Below, one piece after another: positions 1-10,890 of a stretch of DNA of 64,000 bases. The stretch covers positions 2,539,997 to 2,603,996 of the forward strand of contig JAJVDF010000019.1 of assembly GCA_022410635.1 (NCBI GenBank), given 5' to 3'. Position numbers and translations under genes: made by a program. Source of the DNA: Tretioscincus oriximinensis. Taxonomy: Eukaryota > Chordata > Lepidosauria > Squamata > Gymnophthalmidae. The notes under the pieces are model-generated. The model did not search any database, was not told where the DNA came from, and was given only the letters and a program-made list of their open reading frames with translations. The stretch's first letter is position 1, and each line of letters starts with the position of its first letter.

Positions 1-181
1 CTTCATAATATGATACTAAATTTGGTAGACCCCAGTCATCCAAAATTTGATGTGTATACAAAAAATCTCTTTTAATACGACCCTTTCTTGCCCCTTGAAT
101 CCAATNGGATATATATTTGTCCCATCTGATTATAACATTATTTGGAATGTCTTCCGGAAAAGATTGAAACAAAAATAGTAA
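1..181 (-). mobile_element. L1-type LINE, ORF2 C-terminal fragment
   Basis: Reading the complement from about 181 down to 1 gives an uninterrupted reading of about 60 codons. It contains IIRWDKYISxWIQG, then ARKGRIKRDFLYTH, then DDWGLPNLVSYYE. This matches the region downstream of the reverse transcriptase in vertebrate L1 ORF2, where a basic K/R-R-I block is followed by a G-L-P-N-L..YY motif. The fragment runs off the left edge, so its true 3' end lies outside the window. Its 5' end stops near 181, as expected for a 5'-truncated L1. The codon 'ccn' contains an ambiguous base. The family call is by motif recognition only. Confidence 0.7.
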
Positions 182-242
182 CCAGAGGACAGTGTCGAGG
201 AAATGANAGATACTCCCAGGAGCCATAGAAGAAAGGGAGGGT

Positions 243-339
243 GGCATGACTTACCCTCCTAGATCCAGGAACACAACCCCACAGGTAAGTATGATAATGG
301 GGTGTTCCTTTCCCTGAATCTAAGAGGGTAAATCATGCC
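243..339. repeat. Palindrome at the 3' end of the DIRS element
   Basis: The arm at 243-280 (ggcatgacttaccctcctag...) pairs with 299-339 (...taagagggtaaatcatgcc), with an 18-nt loop. The arms are nearly complementary along about 38 bp with a few mismatches and a small indel. An outer pair, aggagccatag near 212 and ctatggctcct near 392, extends the fold. It lies just downstream of the recombinase stop, where DIRS elements carry their terminal repeats. Confidence 0.7.
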
Positions 340-389
340 TATAGAGTGGGACATACCCAAGCATTTACCTCAACCCACAACGGGCAGGA

Positions 390-1481
390 CTATGGCTCCT
401 CCTCATTATCCTCGTCCAACACATACTGCAGAATCCTCCTACCATAGCTGGTCCTGTCNGAACATTCNAGCTTATAGTGCCTGATGAACGTGTTAGGAGA
501 GCTCCACATTGCTGCCTGACAAACAGTACAGATAGACACATGGTTGTAAAAGGCCGCAGACACAGAGGCTGATCGAGTAGAGTGAGCTAACACNTTCACC
601 NGATGAGGCTTGCCCTGCAAAGAGTAAGCAATTTTAAAAGTCTCCTTTAGCCATGACNCAATAGTTCTAGACTTGGCTTGAGCNCCCTGCTTGCATTTGT
701 GGAACAACATAAATAAGAAATCAGATTTGCTTTCTTTGGTTCTCGAGAGATAGATCAGGACCGCCCTTTGCACNTCTAACATGTGCCAGTAAGTCTCCTT
801 ATGGTTAGATGGGTTAGGGCAGAATGAAGGAAGGACCACCTCCTGCTCAACATGGAAGGAAGAAGCTACCTTTGGCACGAANGAGGAATCGGTGCATAAA
901 ATCAGTGCCCCAGTANTCTTCCTGAAACACTGGGGCAGAATGGAGAGAGCNGAAACCTCTGAAACTCTGCGGGAGNAGACAATAGCTACTAGAAAAACCA
1001 CCNTAAGAGTGAGGAATTTTAAAGGTGCCTCCCGCAGAGGCTCAAAGGGAACCTTNGCCAGAGCGTGTAGAACCACGTTGAGCTTCCAGCTAGGGAACCT
1101 GTGCTTGGCTGGTGACTCATTAGTCTTTACAGCCTTCAAAAACTTAGCAATATGCTTATGAGAGGCCAGTGGAGGATCTGAAAATATATCCAACAGACAT
1201 GNAATTGCAGCNACCAGCCTGCAGAGTGTGCTGGACCAGAGTCCCAATTCTCGACTCTGCTGCAGAAAGGTCATGACGCCCTCAGGGCCCATGGTAAAAG
1301 GATCTTTACCCTGGGATTCTGCCCATGTACAAAAAACCTTNCAGGTTTTGGAGTATGCGCTAAGAGTGGAATGCCTTTTGTCCTGGAGGAACATGTCAAT
1401 AACCAGCTCTGGGTAGCNTATGAGCCTATACCCCACCCTCTGGCCCTCCAAGCAGTTAGATTTAGACTTGAGGGTAGACAT
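390..1481 (-). CDS. DIRS-type tyrosine recombinase (integrase)
   Basis: The predicted protein is 363 aa. It is a phage-integrase-fold recombinase of the DIRS1 retrotransposon group, which would integrate a circular DNA intermediate through a covalent tyrosine link. The N-terminal SAM-like core-binding part spans about residues 25-130 (SAYSK..KVFCTW, then FLQQSRELGLWSSTL). The catalytic domain follows. The first Arg lies in SRRVSEV near residue 175. The HxxR box is HSTRSASVSAAFYNH near residue 305. A Trp lies in AMWSS, and the Tyr nucleophile in FIRHYK near residue 340. All four catalytic positions are readable, and the frame has no stop across 1.09 kb, although many codons contain N. The first Met is not a native start: homology begins near residue 22, and the preceding sequence continues in other frames. 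Confidence 0.85.
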   Translation of the reverse strand: MSTLKSKSNCLEGQRVGYRLIXYPELVIDMFLQDKRHSTLSAYSKTXKVFCTWAESQGKDPFTMGPEGVMTFLQQSRELGLWSSTLCRLXAAIXCLLDIFSDPPLASHKHIAKFLKAVKTNESPAKHRFPSWKLNVVLHALXKVPFEPLREAPLKFLTLXVVFLVAIVXSRRVSEVXALSILPQCFRKXTGALILCTDSXFVPKVASSFHVEQEVVLPSFCPNPSNHKETYWHMLXVQRAVLIYLSRTKESKSDFLFMLFHKCKQXAQAKSRTIXSWLKETFKIAYSLQGKPHXVXVLAHSTRSASVSAAFYNHVSICTVCQAAMWSSPNTFIRHYKXECXDRTSYGRRILQYVLDEDNEEEP

Positions 1482-1773
1482 ACTGGCCCTGCACCAGCTG
1501 ATCCCAGCGTCTCGGCAGGTGGAAAGGGGGATCGATGGCGAGGGCTTTTAGAANTGAAAACCACGGTCTCCTTGGCCNAAAGGGCGCCACNACGATGACT
1601 GTCGATGATGNGTCTCTGAGACGTGCCAGAAACCTCATGAGCAGAGGGATCGGAGGGAACACATATAAGAGCCCCGGCTTCCTCTTAGTAGAATCTGGAG
1701 AGGAAATGTGGCACTTGGGCGTTCCGTTTGGATGCGAAAAGATCCATTTCTGGCGTCCCCCATCTGCTGACAA
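1425..1773 (-). pseudogene. DIRS linker between RNase H and recombinase, frameshifted
   Basis: Two further minus-strand frames upstream of the recombinase ORF carry its conserved N-terminal extension. One reads LLYVFPPIPLLMRFLARL, then PRRPWFSxLKALAIDPP, then LPRRWDQLVQGQ. The next reads LNLTAWRARGWGIG. In intact DIRS elements the order is FPP..L, a W-P-R-R-x-W box, LP...QG, then L.LTAW ahead of the core-binding domain. Here they lie in order but in three frames, so at least two small indels (near 1480 and 1425) break the ORF. This makes the copy non-functional as it stands, even though the catalytic half is open. Confidence 0.75.
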
Positions 1774-1792
1774 TCGCCGAAAACAGAGCAGG

Positions 1793-2085
1793 AAGGCGAA
1801 CTCACCACTCCCTGTGGCAACTGTTCCACTGGTTTATCACCCTGACTGTTAGAAAGTTTTTTTCTGATATCTAATCTAAATCTACTCCCTTGCAGTTTCA
1901 TTCAATTGTTTCTAGTCCTTCCATGTGCTAATGAGAACAGTGCTGATCCCTCTGCTCTGTGNCAGCCCTTCAGATATTTGTAGACAGCTATCAGGTCTCC
2001 TCTCAGTCTTCTTTTCTGCAGACTAAACATCCCCAGATCCTTTAACTGTTCCTCATAGGACATGGTTTCCAGACCACTCACTAAT
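1793..2085 (-). mobile_element. CR1 LINE 3' fragment
   Basis: Closely matches the better CR1 copy at 34.8-36.0 kb across the end of ORF2 and the start of the 3' UTR. The complement encodes [20 protein letters not shown], then [19 protein letters not shown]. The 3'-terminal octamer part is absent: homology begins abruptly at aaggcgaactcacc, directly against DIRS sequence. Confidence 0.85.
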
Positions 2086-4691
2086 AATTTCATTATTGAT
2101 TGGCAGGTGATGACCTTGTGTACAGTTGGAAGAAAGGATTCGCTATTAAAAGGGTTTGCTATAGCGAGTGCTTAATAAAACTATTAAACTCTGCTTCATT
2201 TTATGCTCTAAATCAAAACTTGTGTCCTATTTCAGTTGTCTTTTGATTTCCTACATTGTTACATTCTCTATAATGAAAGCTACATCATTGGCCAGGTACT
2301 AGGTCTAGTAGGAGAGTTTGATCTTTATAGAACTTTAAAATTTGTCTTCCACCTTGATGGTTAGGGCATAGACTTGGATTCGTGGGATGTTGAAAGGTTT
2401 GTCTTGGATTCAAATGAATGTTATTGTGTCATCCTTAGAACTGTTTTTTATACCATTTTCTCATCTATCAGAGCTTCTCCATTCCTTCTAAGGGACACTT
2501 GCCTATGGTAGTAGATATAATATTCATCTGAGATAAATTCTCCTATTTGTGTCCATTTTAGTTCACTAATTTACAAGAAATCAATGTTTAATCTTGCTAT
2601 CTTCTACTTGACCATGTCCAGCTTCATTTGATTTATAGTTCTTACATTCCAGGTCCTTATGCAGTATTGTTCTTTATAGCATCACATTTTTTTTTCATGG
2701 TCAGAAACATCTGTAGCCTAAACACCTTTTTTCTTTTTTTCAGTTACTTAATTGTTTTTAGATCTTCCTGCAGTTATTTTTTGTTCTCCACAGTAATGTT
2801 TTGGAAAACGTCATATTTTCTAATGCCATGTCATTTTTCCTGAAATGTGTTTTCACCAAATTTTCTTGACAAGGATACTGGAATGCATTACAAAACCTAG
2901 TCTGTCTTAAACGTTATCTATTTTTGAAGAGACAGCATGTGCATATATATTTTAGCTTACCAGAAATGGTTTCCAAAGTTTCTGCTACTGCTTCTATGTA
3001 TCTATATGGTAGCAAAATAAATCCTTTACCACTTTTCAGAAAGAATAGCTTAGAGGTTTGTTCGTAGAATCACCCAGTGTACTTACATGGACATCAAGTC
3101 CTTTTGTTTTCACTGAGTACATATAAAGCTGATGTGATTGACCCTAAAAGCACAGTACCCATCTGTTACATTAAGATAAAAGTTTTATTTTACACCAAAA
3201 GTTGCCAAAATTGAAGTTTGGGGAAGGTGATGGTGCTCATTCATGCAAAGAGACATGCAATGTCCCGTATAGAGAGCTTCCTACCATGACAAGGCCAATG
3301 GATAACTCACCCAATAAACTGACAAGCCATAGATAAAGTTATAAGGGACAGTAATAAACACAATCATTACTTTCGATAAATGAAAATGCTACACTGGTGG
3401 CAGCTTTATGGTCCAGGTAATAATTATGTTTACTGTCATAATTTTTATAGCATTTTTGATGCTTAAAACAAGCATAAAACTAGTGATAAAACTTCCTCTG
3501 GCCTTCAGAATCCTTCATGCAAATATGCCAAATGTATCGTGGCCTATAGAGAGAGAGGAATTAAAATCAAAATTACCCCATCACCTAAAATGGTTGATTG
3601 TTGTAAGGTACTTTAAATGTAAGAGAATTTATGGGGATGTTAGGATCAAAAATGTATAATGTGGCATTTAAAGTAATCTAAGAACTTCTGGAATATAATA
3701 TAGCATTTTTTTTAGTAAATCAAATTTTAGATATTGAATATCTGAAAAATGATTTGGTTTATTTTCTACTACAATAATTTTTTTAATTTATCATTGTGCA
3801 CACACATACAGTCTTGTGAGTATGTTTATTTATTTATTTTCATATTTTATCAAAACGAATTGGTTAAAAACAGAAAAATATTGATAATCTTGTTTTTTAA
3901 TAATGTAGCAGTTACTGTATAGCACTGTTATCTTTTACATCATTTTCAAAATAAATAGGTCTGACTGCACTGTGACTCTTGTTGAACCATATAGTGGCAG
4001 AGGTAAGGCAGGTCCTGAAATCGTTGCCATCTATTGAAAAAAGAAACCACTTTTAGTGTCCAAGTTCCATAAAATCAGATTAAAAAAAAAGAAAATACAG
4101 CCTTTAATCAGTATAGTGTCCTTTTCCCCCACTCACATGTACATGCTGTTAGTCACTGTTAAGATGCCATGAATTCAGATTTTTTTAAAAATACACTATG
4201 AATGTGATCGGTTATTTTTTTCCCTTTTAGGAAATGTCCATAGCCACATTAAAAAATGCTATTCATACAGTTGAATGATTGCATAATCAACATTATACTT
4301 AATTTTATCATACTGCAATTTATATTACTTCCAATCGGGCAATGCCTTCCTGGGCAATGGGTTACTCCCTGAGTGGCCTCTGAGCTGCTTAGCTTTCTAT
4401 GGTGTTGATTGGTTGCTCACTCAAAGCAACAGTTCTCAGTATATGATTGGTTATATTTTTGGCTTCTAAGACTCCGTAGGTTCCTGCTGAATAAAGATAG
4501 TAAAAAGTTGGAATGAAGGGGAAGCATTTATTCCCAGAGTTAGGTTTTTTTTTTCTACACTAGGCCTTATTCTGGATTATATCTCAGAACAGAACATGCC
4601 TTTCACATGCTCATGTGGACTACAATGAGACCCATCTGAGGTGTTCCTTAGTTTGTAGTAGCATGTGGATAGGCAGGAGGGGCTTTAGAGA
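2086..4691. other. AT-rich intergenic stretch, nothing recognised
   Basis: No domain-bearing ORF, RNA gene or clear repeat was seen. Short open frames here (for example 2628-2843 and 3408-3659) encode hydrophobic or unremarkable peptides of AT-rich composition without homology I recognise. Homopolymer A/T runs and short (ttta)n tracts occur near 3830. Confidence 0.5.
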
Positions 4692-4774
4692 TACACTATA
4701 TTGCCAAAAGTATTTGCTCATACTCCATTCACTTGTGTAGGTGGATGAGTGAATACTTTTGGCAATATACTGTA
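4692..4774. mobile_element. Tc1/mariner-type miniature element
   Basis: The ends form inverted repeats: tacactatattgccaaaagt at the left, and acttttggcaatatactgta at the right. The motif tattgccaaaagtatt is typical of Tc1-like termini in vertebrates. Only about 83 bp remain, so no transposase could be encoded. Confidence 0.75.
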
Positions 4775-5326
4775 GGATAATGTTATTGCAAGCATAGTAT
4801 TTCTGTTGTTACAATCTTAAATTTAAAAACACTTGATTGGGCTCTATCTTGCCATAGGCAAACAATTGTATACTTTGCAAAGCAACTCTCTCAGTCTTCA
4901 CTGAATAGTTCCTTCCTATCCCTGGATTTTGTATCAGCCACTCTATCAAAAAAGAAGAAGAAAATTTCACCTAATTATATGTCTTTGCATTCCTGATGAC
5001 CACCTTCATTCTTAACCCTTATTCCATTATGGGTCTTGAATGAGGAGGGAGTATTGATTCCCAGACCCAGAGAGAGGGTAAGGTGCTTTTAGGGAGAATA
5101 TGTCTCCATTGAATCAGGAAAGTTCTGTTACAGGAGACCTGTCTTGACATTTAGCTTCTCTCAAGGGATGCACACACACAACATTTTTCTACCTTGATCG
5201 TAGTGCGATCAGGAAGACGCGGGCACAAGTGCTAAGCACTTTTCAGTAGCTAACCCATAATAAATGCCATTTTTTCAGGAATAAACTATTGCTCCGATAT
5301 TCAGGCATTGTTCCAGAGAACTCCTG
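4775..5326. other. Intergenic stretch, nothing recognised
   Basis: AT-rich DNA with short A-rich tracts near 4950. I see no coding or repeat structure that I can name. Confidence 0.45.
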
Positions 5327-5592
5327 TAATTTATTTATTTATTTATTTGTACTTATAGCCTGCCCTATACCTGAAGGCCTCAGGGCGGCCAACCATAGGG
5401 TGGCGCACATAGCTTTTGTTGCTTTCTCCACAACAGACACCCTGTGAAGTATGTGGGGCTGAGAGAGTTCAAAGAACTGTGACTGGCCCAAGGTCACCCA
5501 GCTGGCTTTCATGGAGAAGTGGGGAATCGAACTGGGAGACAATCAGATGCGAGTCCAACAGTCTAACCATTATACCAAACTAGTGTACTCTC
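5327..5592 (-). mobile_element. tRNA-headed SINE with MIR-like core
   Basis: Read on the minus strand, the right end has a tRNA-like promoter: an A-box-like tggtataatggttagactg and a B-box-like agttcgattcc. Then comes ccagctgggtgaccttgggc, which resembles the CORE/MIR central domain. The left end is an L2-like tail that finishes in (tttattta)n. This is a full-length-looking SINE. The family name is uncertain. Confidence 0.8.
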
Positions 5593-8500
5593 ATGACCGT
5601 ATGCATGTGCACAAATTAGACACAAGATGTTAAAACAATTGAGAACGCAGCAGTTGTTTCTATTGGCTGTTGCAAGTAAAAATAATAATAATCTTGGACT
5701 GCACTGTGACAAGATCAATGAGCGATGTTATGGAATTGGGGCATTGGTTCCAAAATATACATGTTTGGTGTGGACGGACATGCAGTTGCTATATTCTGGA
5801 TTATATCATTGTTGCGGTTTTAAAATTGTCATGGGCATCTAGCCAAGGACTGACTCCACAGCACTGTAATACTCATCATGATTGATACTGAATGATACTT
5901 GACACAAGGCATATGCATGTGGATGGAGTTCATCTTTAGAGAACTCACCTCAACCATACTGACCTGCATTCTCCATATAATATTGAAATGTTCGTTACTC
6001 TCTTCTCAAACAAGGATAGAACTTCATAGCATACAATAGACTAGATCTCTTCTGAGCTTCTGGGGACTGCTTGACAATATAGACTCCTATGTTGTATTCA
6101 CAATTGTATTAACCTTTCAAAGCTTCGTAGACTTATATAAAGAAGATTTCAGAATTTAATACTTGGAACCTTAAAAAAAGTGCATTGATGATTTTGGAAA
6201 CCAAAAAAGAAGGGGAGTTATTAAAATACATTTGGAACCAAACATTTCCCATATAAAATAGCTTTTATAAACAAACATCCATTATTAGCAATGCAAACAA
6301 ATGCAGTTTGCAGAGCTCTGTTTAGTTTCAAAGTAAAAGTGTTTTACTTTGAACAGAGCAAACTTTCTGACCTGGCCTCTGGGTGACTCATAATTCTTCC
6401 TACCAATCAACCTTAATGAGCCTTGCAGTTTATGCATAATTGTGCTGGGATAGCAATACCAAGGTACAATATTGCTTTTTGATGATGAGAAATTTGGACA
6501 GAAGAATGATAATTTAATATTGAGAAACAGCCACAGAGGCAGAGAATTGCCAAGGCAAAATGGTTAGAGAATAGAATGATATGTTTGTGTGTAATTTTGC
6601 ATTTTTCTGCCTATGACATTAACCTTACAAAAATAATATATCATTACCCCAGTTCTTCTGATTCCATTATGGTGCCCTACTTATATCATGTGTATAACTA
6701 GCCTTTGTTTGCAACTTTTCTTTATTAAATGTGGTAGATCAATAAGTTGTTGTCTTCCTCAGCATTTTCGAGTGCATGCAGTTTATTCATCCTATCTATT
6801 ATCACTCAATCACGTTGACTACTGCTTTGTAAAAATGCAGAGTGGCATTTTTTTAATTGCTAATGTTTCTTGTTTAACTTTTCATTGTGCAAAGAAACGA
6901 AAGAGCGGGAAGCCACTTTGCAATTCATTCATCATTAGCAAATATTAGCAAATTCCAGTGTAAAATGCATAAGGTTTATTTGACACTGGCTCAATACTAC
7001 TTTCCATTATTTGCAAAAATTGAGCTGAGTGCAGAGATAATGGCACAGAGTCTAAGACTTCAGATATTGTACTTCCTGTTTTACACCACAATTTCACGCG
7101 GAGTGTTATAGTTAAGTAATATTAAAAAGTTTCCATTTCTTTCCACTCTATTTGATCTTAAAAGAAAAGAAGCTTTTTAGGTTCAGCTTCAATCTAGCTT
7201 TTGCACTGCCTTTCTTCATTCTTTTTCAGTTTCTGTCAATTGAATAGTATTGTCCACATATCGTAAATTGTTGACATGAATGCCAAAATTAAACCAACTC
7301 ATACAAAATTAATTTAGATTATTATCTATGAATGAAGAGAATCCTTCTAAATGGTAAATATGGTATACTTATTAATGATTTATTAAATACATTGAAATAA
7401 TAGAAATTTCCTAATGTGAAAATACTATGAATTGATTGGAATTCAGTTTTATATTTTTAATTGTTTATTGTTACATAATATAGAAATAACACATTCTGGT
7501 GACTAACAATATTGTATGAACCATATATAAAACCTGATAAGAAAGATTCAGAATGTGATACTTTGGTGTCCTTATGGAAGAGGAGTGGGGGAGTGAGAAC
7601 GGTTTATGAATAGAAATTTAATTAAACTTAGCTGCAGGCAAACTTGGTAAGGTGACAAGGCTCCCAAATAAAAAGACAAAAGGCTACCTTGCTAATCTTC
7701 ATATATGACATTTGTGAACACAGAACATTAGACATTATGCTGGCAAATTAATAAAATATTAAGGAACACATTATTCCTCCGTATTAATGGGTTCTCATAA
7801 AACTATATATTAATAAAAATTAAATCTTGTGAGGATTTAATGAGGAAGCAAAGAGGAAAGAAAATATGAGGTACAGAACATATAGGCTAAAAGTTAGCCA
7901 TCAATTCAGACAATGTACTGGAGTTCTAAAATTTCCATTTGTGCTCACATTATGCAACCTACATTATGCACCCAGGGACAAAGCATAACAAATATTCATC
8001 ATTTGCAACTGACGAATATGAACACATGCCTAGGAATTCTGGTTACAAGTGTTGTTTAAGAAAAGTGCTTAGGAATTTTAGGATACATATTCAATCCTCA
8101 CACATTCATTACACAATTATAGATATGACATTTCAAGGAACATCTTTCCTCTGTGAATCACCCACAAGTTAGCATCTGATGACTTTAGAATCTGAAGCAA
8201 CATGCTACCTGCTTCCCTAGATAATACATAGATGGCAATGTGTGATGCTTCCCAGATAATGCATTTGTAATTCCATAAAATAATTCCACCAATGTATTTT
8301 AAACATTTTCTCCATCTTGAAACAAATAACATAGTTCCATTTTCAGAAAATGAAAGTTGTGTCTCCAGCACATGAGGATTTTTCACTTTTCAGGTAACAT
8401 TCAGAAAGTCTGTCTTGTAAGGTTTTTTTTTTCTAGTGTACATGTTCTATCTCAAGCAGTGTTTTAAAGAGAACAAAGTAACTTTTATGGTGGTGTATTT

Positions 8501-9529
8501 GATGCAATAAAATTACTTAGTTAGATGCTACTCCCATCTAAATTTGCTATACACTTTATCTAGCATAAATTTTCATGATAGTTTCTGTATGATCTTAGGT
8601 GTCATGTACCCAGACTGGAATGCTCCCAACATTCCAGACAGAAGGTAGAGGTTGAATCCCTTGTAGTCACCTATCTTTTGCTGTTGTTGTTGTTGTTAAT
8701 TACTAATGTTAAATATATTTATAATGCTGAATTATAATACTGGATTTGAGAAAAATAGACATCAGTAGTAGAATAAAAGAAAGTGGCCTTGACACAATTT
8801 AAGCAACTAAATAGGGTAATGATGGGCAACTGAAGAAGTATCTCTGGCAGCCCTTCGACTGTTTTCTTCAACTCCACTATTCCTCATCTCACTTGCCAAA
8901 TTCCCAATTATTTATTTCTGCCAGAAATCTAAGAGCTTTTTCATAAAATTCAACACTGTGTTTAAATATTCTTTAAAATAATCTCTCACAATGCACAACG
9001 TCTACTTAAGTTGTGAGTAGAACTGACATAAGTCTTAGTGGCGAGTTGGAAATATTGCTACCATATCCCTTTCCTTGAAAGTGGGCAAGTAAGTTGACTG
9101 GTAAATTCATGTGGATTTATGAGGGAGGGGGAAATGGATTTTAGAAAGTCTGGTACAGAATTACTGCATTGCAAACTGTTTCCTCCTATCCAAAGGGCTA
9201 ATATTGCACTGACCTGATCCATTCCTACCTGGACTCCCTTTAAAATTGAGGACAGGAAAATTAAAGTGGGGGGGGGGATAAAATGTATCAAGCTCCTCCC
9301 CCCTTCCTTCTATTCTTTCTTCCCTCCTCCCTTACATCTTTATCCCTCTCTCCCACCCACCCTCCCTTCGTTTCTTTTAACATCTTTATATTCTTGCCTC
9401 TTCCTTGTCCTTCCTATGTTGGAAGATAATTTTGGGACAGTTGTTGCATTTCATACCTGTAAATATTATTTCTTTATTCAACCCTCTATTAATACTCCAT
9501 AGTTTGTAATATTGAGAAGTTTATTTACT
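5593..9529. other. AT-rich intergenic stretch with one G/pyrimidine tract
   Basis: No gene, RNA or named repeat was recognised over almost 4 kb. There is a poly-G run near 9268-9277, followed by a strongly pyrimidine-rich tract (about 9290-9372). A short gttgttgtt repeat lies near 8682. ORFs across the pyrimidine tract are low-complexity artefacts. Confidence 0.5.
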
Positions 9530-10425
9530 ATTGGTGGGCTAAGGTGAAACAGGCAAGGAACAACACACAGTATCTTTTGAACATTTATTGGATCTTGTCT
9601 ACATCTGTCTTCAGTATTAATAAGCATAGCACCAATAATCAGGTATAATTATAGCAGATAAGTGGAATAATAAAGGCCATGGCTATAGATAGGAGTGTGT
9701 AAGGAAGTGCATCTGGCTGAAAGTCCCTCACAGCCCCGCATTGGGGCGAACCAGGGACATTGCCAATCCCCCTTTTGGGATGGCCACCAACACTCGCTAG
9801 CCTCCTGCGAGCCCCGCCTGGCCTACCCGGCATCAGACGGAAACCACCATACCGGCTCACGTGCCCAATTCTGCCCAGCCCTTGTTTAAGGCAGTCACCA
9901 GTTGGCACCTCAGTGAGCTCCGCCCAGCCCCTGCTTGAGGCGGACCGCTAGAGGATCAAGGAGGTTTTTGTGGGGCTCGCAAGGCGGCGGCCTATTTAGA
10001 GGCACCCCCTCCTTGACTCAGGATCACGTTTGGCTTCCAACCCCTTCCTTTGGGCAAGCATCGTGACGCTGAACCCCTTAAGAGGGCCCTCACCAAACTG
10101 GGATAGCTAAGAGATATCTGCCAAATGTCTAATAACTATCCCATCTGGCCAGCCAAGATGCACTACTGCCACACTAGCCATGACAAAGAGGGTAATGGGG
10201 GGAGGGTCTTGTCTTCTCGTTGCAACAGCACAGGACGGAGGGAGGCTGCTCGCATAAATATGCGTGCAAAAGACTCCGCCTCCCTGTGCGCCTTCCCGCC
10301 GCCACCGCGCACGTTCCTGAGCAGATCATGGACCCGGAAGTAAGGAACGGCACGACGGCGATCCCCCACCTGTTCCCATCGCCCCCAATTCTTAGACGCC
10401 TTAACGTGTCTTCAGGTATTTGCTT
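9530..10425 (-). mobile_element. Non-autonomous Ngaro-type element (internally deleted)
   Basis: The complement of 10425-10200 aligns with the 5' end of the large element at 25.3 kb (aaatacctg, then aattgggggcga.ggg, then a TATA-like catatttatgcg). The complement of 10160-9530 aligns with that element's 3' end. Shared pieces include gcggagctcactgaggtgcc, acctccttgatcct, cgccccaatgcggggctgtg and the final tagcccaccaat. All coding modules between are missing. The join lies near 10165-10200. A similar join occurs in the copy at 52.9 kb. It encodes nothing recognisable and would depend on a master for proteins. Confidence 0.85.
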
Positions 10426-10599
10426 AAAAGTTACTTTTCCAGCACGTAATATCAACTTTTGCAGTTTGCTTTCTACTTTGCATTCTTGTCTAACTTTTGC
10501 CACCTTTGTAAAACCCCAGCCCAGCCCCTTTGTTTCAATAGTAAACTGGCTAATCCTTCATTTTCTCTTCTGGCTGTGTATGTGCAAAGTATTAGCTGA

Positions 10600-10890
10600 A
10601 CAATGGTGGATGGTGTACTGCTGGCCGCATGGTGGGAAGGCTGCAGCTAGGAAATGAACCCTGAAGGACCCCAGAAGAAAGGAACGGGCTGGGCCGAGGA
10701 CAGGATGTTTACAGAAGCAAGAGGGAACCTGGGAGATGTTTTGTACCAGCTGACTGCCTGTAACTCCTCCTGAAAGGGAGGTTTTAAAAGACCTGGACAC
10801 AAACAATCTTGGTTTACTTCCTCTTTTCCTTTCCTGAAGTAAACCATGCTTCCACCTGAGGCCTTTTGTCTGTGTGGTTATTTTTGCAAT
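10600..10890 (+). mobile_element. Possible solo LTR, uncertain
   Basis: The composition and the ordered run near the end (gtttacttcctcttttcc, then gaagtaaaccatgcttcc, then ggccttttgtctgtgtgg) resemble the R/U5 part of a vertebrate retroviral-type LTR. I could not define TG...CA ends or target duplications, and there is no internal region or coding sequence. Treat it as a tentative call. Confidence 0.25.

Larger units (their letters stand above)
200..1792 (-). mobile_element. DIRS-like tyrosine-recombinase retrotransposon, 3' part
   Basis: The segment holds the recombinase end of a DIRS1-type element on the minus strand: the linker after RNase H, the recombinase ORF, and a short palindromic 3' region. 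The gag and RT/RNase H modules expected upstream (to the right) are missing, because CR1 sequence starts at about 1793. The copy is therefore truncated or was interrupted by recombination. About two dozen single Ns fall in this stretch, many in contexts that would restore CpG. This suggests collapsed paralogues or polymorphic sites. The left boundary near 200 is an estimate. Confidence 0.75.

Noticed and set aside
892..1852. Plus-strand ORFs across the DIRS element
   Set aside because: They are antisense shadows of the recombinase and linker coding sequence.
5327..5592. tRNA gene on the minus strand
   Set aside because: The A- and B-box-like segments are followed by a SINE body and tail, and no full cloverleaf is formed.
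5627..5885. Two overlapping 71-codon ORFs
   Set aside because: They are chance frames in unique AT-rich DNA without recognisable domains.
10220..10657. 145-codon ORF
   Set aside because: It starts within the terminal region of the deleted Ngaro copy, antisense to it, and extends into unrelated DNA. No domain.
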